Positions 18,533 through 26,731 of a stretch of DNA of 64,000 nucleotides are shown in pieces. The notes below the pieces were generated by a model, which saw only the letters and a list, made by a program, of their open reading frames with translations, made no database searches and was not told the origin of the DNA. How positions within the stretch are numbered: the stretch's first letter is position 1; each line of letters starts with the position of its first letter. Both the position numbers and the translations under genes were made by a program. This DNA is from JBMDXB01 sp048594975 (lineage in GTDB: Bacteria; Acidobacteriota; Vicinamibacteria; Vicinamibacterales; 2-12-FULL-66-21): the NCBI GenBank assembly GCA_048594975.1, contig JBMDXQ010000141.1, positions 1 through 64,000 on the forward strand, written 5' to 3'.

Positions 18533-18666
18533 GGGCGTGAAACACAATATTCTAGCACGGCCAAGCGAACGAGCCCGCCGCGCGCCGTCGCGGCGAGCGC
18601 GGTGAACGACCGTCGCGAACCACCCGTGGCGACGCTCCGTCGCGAACGCCTCCCGGCGAACGACGG

Positions 18667-19092
18667 CTACCGTGCGAGCAGCACCCCACACGTCACCACG
18701 GAGATCGCATAGGTTGCGAAGAACAGCCAGCGGCGGCCGAACCACCGCGGGTGCAACGGCCGCTTGCCCGCGTGGATGCCCCTCATCTGGCGCGTCAGCA
18801 ACGTCTTGTAGAACTCGACCGCCACGCGCTCGAAGCCGATGGTGGCGATCGTCACGAGCACCGGGTCGGCCGAACAGCGAACCAGCAACGTCGTCCCGAG
18901 CGCGCTCACGATCGGGCTCCGCACGAACTTCAGCGGCTTGAAGCCCTCGAACTGCAAGTCCTTGAGCGCGCCCCCGATCGCCACGACCGTCCCCGTCGTC
19001 AATCCGATCGCCGCCCCGGCGAACGTCGAGCGGCCCGACAGATGATCGGCAAGTGCGCGCTCTACTACGGGGCGCGTGCCGCCGCTCGGCAC
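18667..19092 (-). CDS. Hypothetical membrane protein
   Basis: About 140 residues if it starts at GTG 19,092; the start is uncertain. Hydrophobic segments STFAGAAIGLTTGTVVAIGG, IVSALGTTLLVRCSADPVLV and WLFFATYAISVVTCGVLLAR flank the motif FEGFKPLKFVRSP and a charged loop (FYKTLLTRQMRGIHAGK). The G.ALKD..FEGFKPLKF.RSP pattern is one I have the impression of seeing in uncharacterised bacterial membrane proteins, but I cannot name the family. The 5' part overlaps the opposite-strand VTT-like fragment, so one or both N-termini may be truncated by a rearrangement near 19,040. Confidence 0.5.
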   Translation of the reverse strand: MPSGGTRPVVERALADHLSGRSTFAGAAIGLTTGTVVAIGGALKDLQFEGFKPLKFVRSPIVSALGTTLLVRCSADPVLVTIATIGFERVAVEFYKTLLTRQMRGIHAGKRPLHPRWFGRRWLFFATYAISVVTCGVLLAR

Positions 19093-19338
19093 CGGGCGGA
19101 CGAGCCCGATCGCCGGGTGGAACGCTGGCGCCGCCGCCTCGAGGCCTCCCCGCGCGGAGCGCTGGCGCTCGTGTTCGTCAGCTCGGTCGTCGGCGTCCCG
19201 CCCTTCTACCTCGTCACGATGCTCGCGGGGGCCTGCCGGCTCGGGTTCGCCGGTTTCGTCGGCGCTGGCACTGCCGGGCGGCTGGTTCGATTCGCCGCGC
19301 TCGTCGCGCTGCCGCGGCTCGCGCTCGGCAGGTGGTGA
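19042..19338 (+). CDS. VTT/DedA-like membrane protein fragment
   Basis: 98 codons from ATG 19,042. WRRRLEASPRGALALVFVSS, VVGVPPFYLVTMLAGACRLG and FAGFVGAGTAGRLVRFAALV resemble the C-terminal half of VTT-domain membrane proteins, where a G.PPFY...LAGA motif lies between two helices. The usual N-terminal half is missing; upstream codons are antisense to the neighbouring gene and not protein-like. It is probably a truncated remnant. Confidence 0.45.
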   Translation: MIGKCALYYGARAAARHRADEPDRRVERWRRRLEASPRGALALVFVSSVVGVPPFYLVTMLAGACRLGFAGFVGAGTAGRLVRFAALVALPRLALGRW

Positions 19339-19770
19339 ACGAGACGCCCGCGCGATCGACGCGAACCGGCTCTTGCCCGGTGCGCCTGGAGTTCTTGAAC
19401 CAAGCGCCGAAGCGGCGCGAAGCCTTCTCAGCTCGGGCTCCGCCTCGGGGTTCGGCCTCCGGACTCGGCTCGAATGGCGTTCGCCGGACCGAATGGCGAT
19501 TCGGGCTGGAGCGATCGGCGATGATCTCCTCCACCTGGCCGTATCCGCTCCTGCGATGGCAATCGCGACGCCAGGGCCAGCCCAACCGGGCACTGCGCGA
19601 GAAGCGGTCGTTTTTGCGCTTTGATGTAGATTCTTGGCTGCGTCGCGACCGCGGTCCCGGCCTGGCAAAGGGGAATGGAGGGCGACCGGGTTCCCCAGGA
19701 AGGCAAGACCTTTACCCAGCCCGGGGCGTGCTCGGCATCTCAGCCGCGGCCACTCAGGAGGACTTCCCCC
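19339..19770. other. Intergenic stretch
   Basis: About 430 bases with arginine-rich open frames on both strands and no recognisable domain. It contains the ribosome site AGGAGG just before the next gene. No structured RNA recognised. Confidence 0.4.
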
Positions 19771-20619
19771 ATGCGATGCTCCTGCGTTCTCACCATGCTG
19801 CCGTTGTTCGCGCTGCTGCCCGCCGCCGCAGGTCTCCGGGTGGCGCCGCCGGCCGACGGCGCAGTCGCGCAGCAGCCTGCCGAGAAGACCATCCCGGACC
19901 AGGTCCGTCTGTTCATTCCCTACAAGCACTACTCGCAGGAGGACAACCAGCGCATCGTCGCCATGTACAAATACCTGCGCGTCGCCGACGTCTCCGACGG
20001 AATGGACGTCGTCGGCCTGCAGGACGTCGGCCTGGTCGATCAGGAGATCCGCGCGCTGTGGAAGGACACCGACGCGTTCGCGCACCGCGTGGTCGGCGTC
20101 GCGGTGACGGCGCGCTACGTCCCCACCAACCGGCGCGAGCCGAGGATGGACGACGCGACCATCGGCCGGTGGTACAGCACGGTGACCTCGGAAGCGTTCA
20201 TGGACGTGCTCGCGCCCGGATCGATCCTGGTGATCGACGCGATGGAGGACGGCGAGAGCCGCAGCATCGGCTCGACCAACATTCAGAGCTGGCGCAAGCG
20301 GGGCATGGTCGGCCTGGTCACGAGCGGCGGTCTGGCCGACACCGACGAGATCATCCACCAGAAGATTCCCGTGTACTTCCGCCGCCTGGCGCGCGGCATC
20401 CGGCCCGGCCGCAACGAGCTGGAGTCGGTGAACCGGCCGATCACGATTGGCGGCGTGCTGGTGCGCCCCGGCGACGTGGTCATGGCCGACGGCGACGGCG
20501 TGGTGGTCGTGCCGCGCGAGCGCGCCGAGGAGGTCGCCACCGCGGCGCTGCCCTTCCTCGACAACATCGCGCGGGAGCGGTACATCAAGGAAACGGGCAA
20601 AAACCCCTGGAAGAAGTGA
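19771..20619 (+). CDS. Secreted RraA/HMG-aldolase-like family protein
   Basis: 282 residues from ATG 19,771, 12 bases after AGGAGG. It begins with a signal peptide (VLTMLPLFALLPAAAGLRV), which is unusual because RraA-fold proteins are normally cytoplasmic. The body has the family pattern: YLRVADVSDGMD..GLQDVG (N-terminal D.SD..D), GSILVIDAMEDGESRSIGS, GMVGLVTSGGLADTDEI, IPVYFRR and the terminal GVLVRPGDVVMADGDGVVVV. In typical members the central motif reads G..RD with a conserved Arg; here the position reads LAD, so the usual catalytic or binding Arg seems absent. It may bind or transform a small acid in the periplasm. It lies upstream of the vWA-PspA operon but is separated by about 90 bases and a possible promoter. 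Confidence 0.7.
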   Translation: MRCSCVLTMLPLFALLPAAAGLRVAPPADGAVAQQPAEKTIPDQVRLFIPYKHYSQEDNQRIVAMYKYLRVADVSDGMDVVGLQDVGLVDQEIRALWKDTDAFAHRVVGVAVTARYVPTNRREPRMDDATIGRWYSTVTSEAFMDVLAPGSILVIDAMEDGESRSIGSTNIQSWRKRGMVGLVTSGGLADTDEIIHQKIPVYFRRLARGIRPGRNELESVNRPITIGGVLVRPGDVVMADGDGVVVVPRERAEEVATAALPFLDNIARERYIKETGKNPWKK

Positions 20620-20630
20620 TCCGGGGTCGC

Positions 20631-20659
20631 TTGATCCCCCGTGGTGCGGACGGTAGACT
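20631..20659 (+). promoter_or_regulatory. Possible promoter of the vWA-PspA-ABC-AAA operon
   Basis: TTGATC at 20,631-20,636 and TAGACT at 20,654-20,659 are spaced 17 bases, about 50 bases before the first ATG. This is a reasonable sigma-70-like match. No sigma-54 (GG/GC) element as in the classical psp operon was recognised. Confidence 0.35.
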
Positions 20660-20708
20660 GCCCTGATCACAGCGCCAGGCCCGCGCATCGCGAACTGAGA
20701 GACGGCAG

Positions 20709-21497
20709 ATGACCGACATCGCTTCCCGTCCGCTTCGGGTTCTGGCGGCGTGCGCCCGGCCGGTCGCGGCGCTCGTCCTGTGCGCGGGTTGTGCCGCGGC
20801 CTGCGAGGAGCGCCGGCGCGACGCTCCGGCCGACACGGCGGAGGAACCGTCGGCGCCGTACCAGGCGGAGGTGGAGGAGGGCTTCGGCGCGGCGGTGGCG
20901 ATCCTGGTCGACACCTCCGGCTCGATGGACGAGCCCGCACCGGGCGACTCACGGCCGAAACACATCGTTGCGCGCGAGGCGCTGGAGTCGATGCTCCAGG
21001 CGACCGCCGCCTTCGTCGCCAGGCGTCCGGACTTCCCCATCAAGGTCGGTATCTACTCGTTCGCCCGGGAGACGCACGTTCTTCGGCCGATCGGCACGTA
21101 CGACCGCGTCGACGTCCGCCGTGCGCTTGCCGCGCTGCCGCGGCCCGGCGGCGGCACCGCGATCGGCGAGGCAATGGCGGTGGCGCGGCCGGATCTCTAC
21201 CGCGCCGGCGTGTTCCGCAAGTACCTCCTGATCGTCACCGATGGCGAGAACACGCACGGACGGGAGCCGGACGGCGTCGCGCGCCAGATCTTCCGCAAGA
21301 GCGAGGGGGGCGTGCAGATCTACTTCGTCGCGTTCGATACCAGCCCCGAGAAGTTCGCCTTCCTGAAGGAGGTCGGCGGCGACGTCTTCGGCGCCGGTAC
21401 GAAGGACGAGCTCCGCGCCGCGCTCGACGGCGTGTACCAGGGCAAGATCCTGGCGGAGGCGGTGGACGCCGGCGAGCGGGAACCCGCCAGGCGGTAG
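20709..21497 (+). CDS. von Willebrand A domain lipoprotein
   Basis: 262 residues. The signal with lipobox LCAGC (Cys about residue 28) implies lipid anchoring in the periplasm. The vWA domain from about residue 60 has a complete metal-ion-dependent adhesion site: ILVDTSGSMD (DxSxS), GGGTAIGEAM (Thr) and IVTDGENTH (Asp). Such domains bind protein partners through a divalent metal. First gene of an eight-gene run on the same strand; 32 bases separate it from pspA. It is probably a periplasmic sensor or adaptor of the complex. The domain assignment is firm, the role is inferred. Confidence 0.85.
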   Translation: MTDIASRPLRVLAACARPVAALVLCAGCAAACEERRRDAPADTAEEPSAPYQAEVEEGFGAAVAILVDTSGSMDEPAPGDSRPKHIVAREALESMLQATAAFVARRPDFPIKVGIYSFARETHVLRPIGTYDRVDVRRALAALPRPGGGTAIGEAMAVARPDLYRAGVFRKYLLIVTDGENTHGREPDGVARQIFRKSEGGVQIYFVAFDTSPEKFAFLKEVGGDVFGAGTKDELRAALDGVYQGKILAEAVDAGEREPARR

Positions 21498-21529
21498 CCT
21501 CGTCGTACTTTCTTCAAAGGAGACCCGCG

Positions 21530-22273
21530 GTGATTCTTCAGAAGTTCTGGTCGGCGTTCGTCGCGCAGATCAACAAGATCGCGAACCTGTTCTGGGAGGC
21601 GGATCCGATCGCGCAGATGCGCTACGAGTACGACCTGGCGGTCGCGCAGCTGAAGGAAGGACGCACCGGCCTCGAACAGTACCGCGGCCTGGTCGAACGG
21701 GTCGCGCGGCAGGTCGCGGCCAACCGCTCGCACGTGCAGAAGCTGGAGGCGGAGACGAAGGCCTACCTGAAGGCGGGCGATCGCGCCACGGCGGCGAAGT
21801 TCGCACTGGAGCTGCAGAAGGCGAAGAGCGAGCAGGCATCCAACGAGCAGCAGCTGCAGATGCACGAGACCGCCTACGGCAACAGCCTGACCAAGATCAA
21901 GCATGCCAACACCAAGCTGATCGAGCTGCGGGAGAAGATCCACAAGTACGACGCCGAGCTGAAGATGAGCGCCGCCGAGGCGGAGATCGCCAAGCTCGCC
22001 GAGTCGTTCGACATGAACCTGACCACCGACTTCGGCGAGATCGAGCAGGTGATCCAGGAGCGCATCGACCGCAACCGCGCCAAGGTGCGCGTCGCCGCCG
22101 ACCTGTCGGAGAAGGGGATCGCCGAGATCAAGGCGGAAGAGCGGATGCAGGCGCAGCTCGCCGAACAGGCGCTCACCAGCTTCGAGATCGAGCTCGGGCT
22201 CAAGTCCCCGGAGACGGCGCCGATCGTCGAGGCCGCCAAGGAGCTGGGGCCGGCCGACAAGCAGACGTCGTAG
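21530..22273 (+). CDS. PspA/IM30 family protein (ESCRT-III homologue)
   Basis: 247 residues from GTG 21,530, which follows AAAGGAGA. The sequence is almost wholly helical and charged: FVAQINKIANLFWEADPIAQ, YEYDLAVAQLKEGRTGLEQY, VARQVAANRSHVQKLEAETK, ALELQKAKSEQASNEQQLQM and IAKLAESFDMNLTTDFGEIE. The N-terminus and coiled-coil hairpin fit the PspA/IM30 family, although it is divergent from E. coli PspA. Members polymerise on the inner face of the cytoplasmic membrane and maintain or remodel it. PspA/IM30 is homologous to ESCRT-III. It is placed between the vWA lipoprotein and the solute-binding fusion, in the same operon as an AAA ATPase. There is no PspF or PspB next to it; a PspC-like gene lies far away at 57.5 kb. 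Confidence 0.8.
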   Translation: MILQKFWSAFVAQINKIANLFWEADPIAQMRYEYDLAVAQLKEGRTGLEQYRGLVERVARQVAANRSHVQKLEAETKAYLKAGDRATAAKFALELQKAKSEQASNEQQLQMHETAYGNSLTKIKHANTKLIELREKIHKYDAELKMSAAEAEIAKLAESFDMNLTTDFGEIEQVIQERIDRNRAKVRVAADLSEKGIAEIKAEERMQAQLAEQALTSFEIELGLKSPETAPIVEAAKELGPADKQTS

Positions 22274-22341
22274 TCGTGCGTGCACCGCTCATCCGTCGTC
22301 ATCAGCGGAGACACCCGTCATAACAGGAGCGCAGAGCGACC

Positions 22342-24057
22342 ATGGCCAGGCCCAAACCCGCGTTTTACATCGCCGTCCTGCTGGTGCTCATCGGGCTCGT
22401 CGGCATCGCCGTGTGGCGTTACAGTGGCGGCGGCGCCGGCGGCGGCGGGAGGATCTCGGACGAAGAGCTCAAGCAGATGAAAGGGGGCGCGGAGGCGCCC
22501 GACACGTCCGGGATCACCACGGTCAAGGAATACAACTACGTGCCGGCGACGCGCCTGCCGGAGGTGAAGGGGATCTCGAACTACACGGCGATGGCCAACC
22601 GCACCGTGCGGGTGGCGATCAACGTGTGGGCGGGCTGGGGGCCGATCATCTACGCGAACAACGGCTTCCGCCCGGGCAAGGCGTGGAAGACGCCGGCCGG
22701 CCAGGACTTCAGGGTCGAGATCGTGCTCATCGACGACCCGATCGCGATGCGTGACGCCTACGCCGCCGGCAACCTCCACATCGGCTGGGCGACGCTCGAC
22801 ATGCTGCCGCTGTTCCTCGAGGGGCTGCGCAAGGACACGCGGGTGATGCCGCGCGTGTTCCAGCAGGTCGACTGGTCGAACGGCGGCGACGGTATCGTCG
22901 TCCGCGACACCGTCAAGACGATGGCCGACCTGCGCGGCAAGACGGTGGTGCTGGCGCAGAACTCGCCGTCGCACTTCTTCGTGCTGAACGCGCTCATCGC
23001 CGCCGGCGTGCAGCCGGCGGAGGTGCAGTTCAAGTTCACGCAGGACGCCTTCCAGGCGGCCGCGGCGTTCAACGCCGACAAGAGCCTGGCCGGGTGCGTG
23101 AGCTGGGCGCCGGACATCTACAACCTGGAGAAGGTCAAGGGCAACCGGCTGATCGTCACTACCGCCACCGCCAACAAGCTGATCGCCGACGTGTGGTTCG
23201 CGCGCGCCGACTTCGCCAAGGACCACCCGGACGTCATGGAGGGCCTGGTGCGCGGGATCTTCGACGCCATGGAGGAGCTGAAGGCGCAGGAGAACAAGCA
23301 GAAGGTGGCCAAGCTGATGGCTGCCGGCTACTCGATCCCAGAGGGGGACGCGCTCGGGATGCTCGGCGACGCGCACTCGACCAACTACGCCGAGAACCGC
23401 GAGTTCTTCCTCAACCAGAACAACCCGACCAACTTCGAGCGGACGTGGAACACCGCCTATTTCCTCTACAAGAAGATCAACGCGGTCACCCAGCAGACGC
23501 CGTTCGACCAGGTGATGGACTTCTCGATCCTGCAGAAGCTCGCCTCCGAGGCGAAGTACGCCAACCAGAAGAACGAGTACCAGGTGCAGTTCGCCCCGGC
23601 GACGGCGGGGAGCATCCAGGGCGAGAAGGACGAAATCCTCACCAAGACGATCGTCATCCACTTCTTCCCCAACTCGTGGGACCTGAACAAGAAGGTCACA
23701 CGCAACGTGGCGGGCAAGGAGGTCGAGGAGCTGTACGACCCGAACGTCGCGGTGGTGCTGGAGGAGGTGGCCAAGCTCGCCGGCCAGTTCGGTGCCGCGC
23801 GAATCGTGATCGAGGGGCACACCGACGGCTCGATGCGCGGCCAGGTGCCGAAGAGCCTCGTGCAGGAGCTGTCGCTGAACCGCGCGAACGCCGTCAAGGA
23901 AGGCATCCTGCGCCGCTTCCAGTCGCTGAACCCGAACCAGTTCGCGACCTCGGGGATCGGCTGGGACCGGCCGGCCGACAGTGCCGATCCGGAGAACCAC
24001 GCGAAGAACCGGCGCGTGGAGATCAAGGTGTATCCGGCCGAAGCGGGGTCGCAGTAG
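22342..24057 (+). CDS. Membrane-anchored NitT/TauT-type solute-binding protein fused to OmpA-like domain
   Basis: 571 residues. Residues 8-27 are a membrane helix (YIAVLLVLIGLVGIAVWRYS) followed by a glycine linker. Residues about 88-400 form a type-II periplasmic binding fold of the NMT1/TauA kind (RTVRVAINVWAGWGPIIYAN, GDGIVVRDTVKTMADLRGKT, VLAQNSPSHFFVLNALIAAG, SLAGCVSWAPDIYNLEKVKG). Residues about 430-568 are an OmpA/MotB-like domain with IVIEGHTDGSMRGQ, LSLNRANAVKEGILRRF and NHAKNRRVEIKVYP, which normally grips peptidoglycan. The protein would thus hold a binding protein between inner membrane and cell wall. It is followed at 10 bases by the permease and ATPase. Tethering a binding protein to the wall is unusual; ligand unknown. 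Confidence 0.85.
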   Translation: MARPKPAFYIAVLLVLIGLVGIAVWRYSGGGAGGGGRISDEELKQMKGGAEAPDTSGITTVKEYNYVPATRLPEVKGISNYTAMANRTVRVAINVWAGWGPIIYANNGFRPGKAWKTPAGQDFRVEIVLIDDPIAMRDAYAAGNLHIGWATLDMLPLFLEGLRKDTRVMPRVFQQVDWSNGGDGIVVRDTVKTMADLRGKTVVLAQNSPSHFFVLNALIAAGVQPAEVQFKFTQDAFQAAAAFNADKSLAGCVSWAPDIYNLEKVKGNRLIVTTATANKLIADVWFARADFAKDHPDVMEGLVRGIFDAMEELKAQENKQKVAKLMAAGYSIPEGDALGMLGDAHSTNYAENREFFLNQNNPTNFERTWNTAYFLYKKINAVTQQTPFDQVMDFSILQKLASEAKYANQKNEYQVQFAPATAGSIQGEKDEILTKTIVIHFFPNSWDLNKKVTRNVAGKEVEELYDPNVAVVLEEVAKLAGQFGAARIVIEGHTDGSMRGQVPKSLVQELSLNRANAVKEGILRRFQSLNPNQFATSGIGWDRPADSADPENHAKNRRVEIKVYPAEAGSQ

Positions 24058-24067
24058 ACGACCGCGG

Positions 24068-24889
24068 ATGATGCGGGACTGGATCCGGCCGCTGCTGCAG
24101 CTCCGGCTGCCGCCGCCACGGCCCGTGCGCCGGCTGGTGGGGCTGGCCGGCGTGCTGCTGGTGCTCGCGGCGTGGTGGCTGGCGACGCGCGGCGCCACCC
24201 CGGAGGATCGGCTGGTGTCGCCGGTCATCCTGCCGAGCCCGTTGGAGGTGTTCACCAGCGCGCCGAGCCTGTGGTTCGAGCGGGCGCTGCTCGAGAGCAT
24301 CGCGGCGACGCTCGAGCGCGTCCTCATCGGCTTCGGCCTCGCCGCGCTGGTCGGGATCCCGCTCGGGATCCTCGCGGGCTCGTGGCGGCTGGTGGAAGCG
24401 GCAGGCGCGCCGATCGCGCTCTTCGGCCGCAACCTCCCCGTTGCGGCGCTGATCCCGCTCACCATCCTCTGGTTCGGGATCGACGAGACGCAGAAGATCA
24501 TGTTCATCTTCATCGCCTGCGTCCCCTTCGTGTACTCCGACGTGGTCAAGGCCATCGCCGGCGTGCCCGAGCGCTACGTCGAGACGGCCCAGACGCTCGG
24601 GGCGTCGTCCTGGCAGATCGTGTGGAAGGTGCTCGTCGCGCTCTCCCTCCCCGACATCTACAGCAGCCTGCGCCACCTGTTCGGCCTGGCGTTCGGCTAC
24701 ATCATGCTCGCCGAGCTGATCAACGCGCAGCACGGCCTCGGCTACCTGCTGATGACCAGCCAGCGCCGCGGCCTCTCGGAACACATCATCCTGGTGCTGC
24801 TCATCATCGGCGTTCTCGCCTGGGGCATCGACCGCGTGCTGCTCTTCTTCCAGCGCGGCCTGTTTCCGCATCGCGCCGTGGAGGAGTGA
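24068..24889 (+). CDS. ABC transporter permease, NitT/TauT (SsuC) type
   Basis: 273 residues from the tandem ATGATG at 24,068. Six membrane segments, e.g. LVGLAGVLLVLAAWWLATRG, VLIGFGLAALVGIPLGILAG, KIMFIFIACVPFVYSDVVKA and HIILVLLIIGVLAWGIDRVL. The cytoplasmic EAA loop reads ETAQTLGASSWQIVWKVLVA. This is the BPD_transp_1 permease of nitrate/taurine/sulfonate-type importers. It probably forms a homodimer with the downstream ATPase and receives ligand from the fused binding protein. It overlaps none of its neighbours but is only 2 bases from the ATPase start. Confidence 0.92.
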   Translation: MMRDWIRPLLQLRLPPPRPVRRLVGLAGVLLVLAAWWLATRGATPEDRLVSPVILPSPLEVFTSAPSLWFERALLESIAATLERVLIGFGLAALVGIPLGILAGSWRLVEAAGAPIALFGRNLPVAALIPLTILWFGIDETQKIMFIFIACVPFVYSDVVKAIAGVPERYVETAQTLGASSWQIVWKVLVALSLPDIYSSLRHLFGLAFGYIMLAELINAQHGLGYLLMTSQRRGLSEHIILVLLIIGVLAWGIDRVLLFFQRGLFPHRAVEE

Positions 24890-24891
24890 GC

Positions 24892-25773
24892 GTGACGATG
24901 CCTGCGCCCGATCGTCCCGACGGCGCGGCGCCGGGCGCCGCCGGCACCGACGCGTCCGCGGCGCCCGACGCGCGGTCGGACGTCGTCGAGTTCCGCAACG
25001 TGACCAAGCGCTTCGGCGCGGTGACGGTCATCCGCGACGTGAACTTCATCGTGCAGGATCGGCCGGACCACGGCGAATTCGTCGCCATCCTGGGCCCGTC
25101 GGGGTGCGGGAAGTCGACCGTCCTGCGCCTGATCGCGGGCCTGCGGCCGCACCATCCCGCGACCAGCGGCACGGTGTTCGTCGCCGGGCGGCCGGTGGGC
25201 GATCCGGGGTCGGACCGGGCGATGGTGTTCCAGGACTACACGTCGTTCGACAACCGGACCGTCGTGGACAACGTCGCCTTCGGTCTGGAGTGCCGCGGCA
25301 TCCCCGCGAAGGAGCGGCGCCAGCTGGCGCGCGAGTGGATCGCGAAGGTGGGACTCGACGTCGGGCGCGACGCCGGGAAATACCCGAGCGAGCTCTCGGG
25401 CGGCATGCGGCAGCGCGTCGCGATCGCGCGGACGCTGATCCTGTCGCCGCGGATCATCCTGATGGACGAGCCGTTCGGCGCCCTCGACCCCACCACCCGG
25501 CTGAAGATGCAGCAGCTGCTCATCGAGCTGTGGCGCGAGGCGCAGGCCACGGTGTTCTTCGTCACCCACTCGATCGAGGAAGCGGTCTACCTCGGCGATC
25601 GCGTGTACATCTTCTCGTCGGCGCCGGGCACGATCCTGCGCGAGATGACCGTGCCGCCGCCCGACCGCCCGCCCAAGGAGATGCAGCGCGAGCCGGCGTT
25701 CGTGGACCTGGTGTTCGACATCAGGGATACGATTGAGAAGCTGGAGTCGTCGACGCGCGCCGGCGACGACTGA
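24892..25773 (+). CDS. ABC transporter ATPase, NitT/TauT type
   Basis: 293 residues from GTG 24,892 (ATG 24,898 is possible; GGAGGAG lies just before). It has a complete nucleotide-binding domain: Walker A GPSGCGKST, Q-loop VFQDYTSFDN, signature ELSGGMRQRVAIART, Walker B IILMDEPFGALD, and H-loop VTHSIEEAVYLGD. About 25 disordered residues rich in Ala/Pro precede the domain. All catalytic residues are present, so it should hydrolyse ATP. Partner of the permease upstream; together with the OmpA-fused binding protein it completes an importer-like set. Confidence 0.93.
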   Translation: MTMPAPDRPDGAAPGAAGTDASAAPDARSDVVEFRNVTKRFGAVTVIRDVNFIVQDRPDHGEFVAILGPSGCGKSTVLRLIAGLRPHHPATSGTVFVAGRPVGDPGSDRAMVFQDYTSFDNRTVVDNVAFGLECRGIPAKERRQLAREWIAKVGLDVGRDAGKYPSELSGGMRQRVAIARTLILSPRIILMDEPFGALDPTTRLKMQQLLIELWREAQATVFFVTHSIEEAVYLGDRVYIFSSAPGTILREMTVPPPDRPPKEMQREPAFVDLVFDIRDTIEKLESSTRAGDD

Positions 25774-25783
25774 GACGGCAGCC

Positions 25784-26731
25784 GTGCCAGCCACCATGCC
25801 ACCCGTTCCCAACCAAGACGATCCGGCCGCGACCGCACCGCCCGACAGTGCGTCGATGAAGGACTACCTGCGCGAGGCCTTCCTCTTCCGCTGGAACCTG
25901 CTGTGCTTCGTCGGCGGCGCCGCGGCCGCGGCGATGCTGCCGCTTTCCGGAGTGCTGCTGCCGCTGGTCGCGGCGGGCGAAGTCGCGTACCTGGCCGGCC
26001 TGGTGTCGATGCCGCGCTTCCGCGCCGCCATCGACGCGAAGATCCACGCGGCCGGGCGCGGCACGGCTGCGATCTCGCGCGGGCCGGCGCAGCCGGCGCC
26101 GACGCTGGTCGACATGCTCGGCCGGCTCCCCGCCGATTCGCGCCAGCGCTTCCAGCGGCTGCACGGGCGCTGCGTGGAGATGCGGTCGATTGCCGCCGGG
26201 GTTCGCGGGGCCGCTCACGACCAGGGCGGAAGCGCCGAGGAGATCCGCACCCCGGGGCTCGACCGCCTGCTCTGGTTGTTCCTGCGCTTGCTGCTCTCCA
26301 AGGCCGCGCTCGACCGCTTTCTCGCCTCGATGGACGAGCGCGAGATCACCGCCCGCCTCCAGGACCTGCGTCGTACCCTCGCCACGGCGCAGGGCGGGGG
26401 CGACGAGCGGGTCGTGCGGTCGCTGCAGGACAGCGTGGCGATGGGCGAACTGCGGCTCGACAACTTCGCACGGGCGAAGAAGAACGCCGAGTTCGTCAGC
26501 ATCGAGCTCGATCGGATCGAGGACAAGATCCAGGCGCTCGCCGAGATGGCCGTCAACCGCCAGGACCCGGATTTCCTCTCCAGCCAGGTGGACTCCGCCG
26601 CGGAAAGCATGCGCCAGACCGAGAAGGCGGTCAGCGAGCTCCAGCACCTCACCGGCCTCGCCGAGCAGGTGGAAGAGCCGCCGCCGATCATGGAGTCCGA
26701 CCTGCGCGAGGTGCTGCGGCATGACGCGTGA
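25784..26731 (+). CDS. Unrecognised membrane protein with long coiled coil
   Basis: About 315 residues (GTG 25,784 or ATG 25,796). A proline-rich N-terminus is followed by two hydrophobic segments (LLCFVGGAAAAAMLPLSGVL and LPLVAAGEVAYLAGLVSM, residues about 38-80). A long soluble, mostly helical region comes next, with heptad-like stretches (LQDSVAMGELRLDNFARAKK, VSIELDRIEDKIQALAEMAV, AAESMRQTEKAVSELQHLTG). No enzyme motif is visible. It overlaps the AAA gene by 11 bases, which suggests tight coupling. It may act as an adaptor linking the membrane complex or PspA to the ATPase; that is inference. I cannot name the family. Confidence 0.7.
   Translation: MPATMPPVPNQDDPAATAPPDSASMKDYLREAFLFRWNLLCFVGGAAAAAMLPLSGVLLPLVAAGEVAYLAGLVSMPRFRAAIDAKIHAAGRGTAAISRGPAQPAPTLVDMLGRLPADSRQRFQRLHGRCVEMRSIAAGVRGAAHDQGGSAEEIRTPGLDRLLWLFLRLLLSKAALDRFLASMDEREITARLQDLRRTLATAQGGGDERVVRSLQDSVAMGELRLDNFARAKKNAEFVSIELDRIEDKIQALAEMAVNRQDPDFLSSQVDSAAESMRQTEKAVSELQHLTGLAEQVEEPPPIMESDLREVLRHDA

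Noticed and set aside
18667..20952. 761-codon minus-strand open frame
   Set aside because: Only its last 140 or so codons (18,667-19,092) look like protein. The rest is the shadow of the RraA-like gene and low-complexity sequence.
22318..24555. 745-codon minus-strand open frame
   Set aside because: Antisense to the solute-binding fusion and permease, which have clear domains. No signal or motif in the minus reading.
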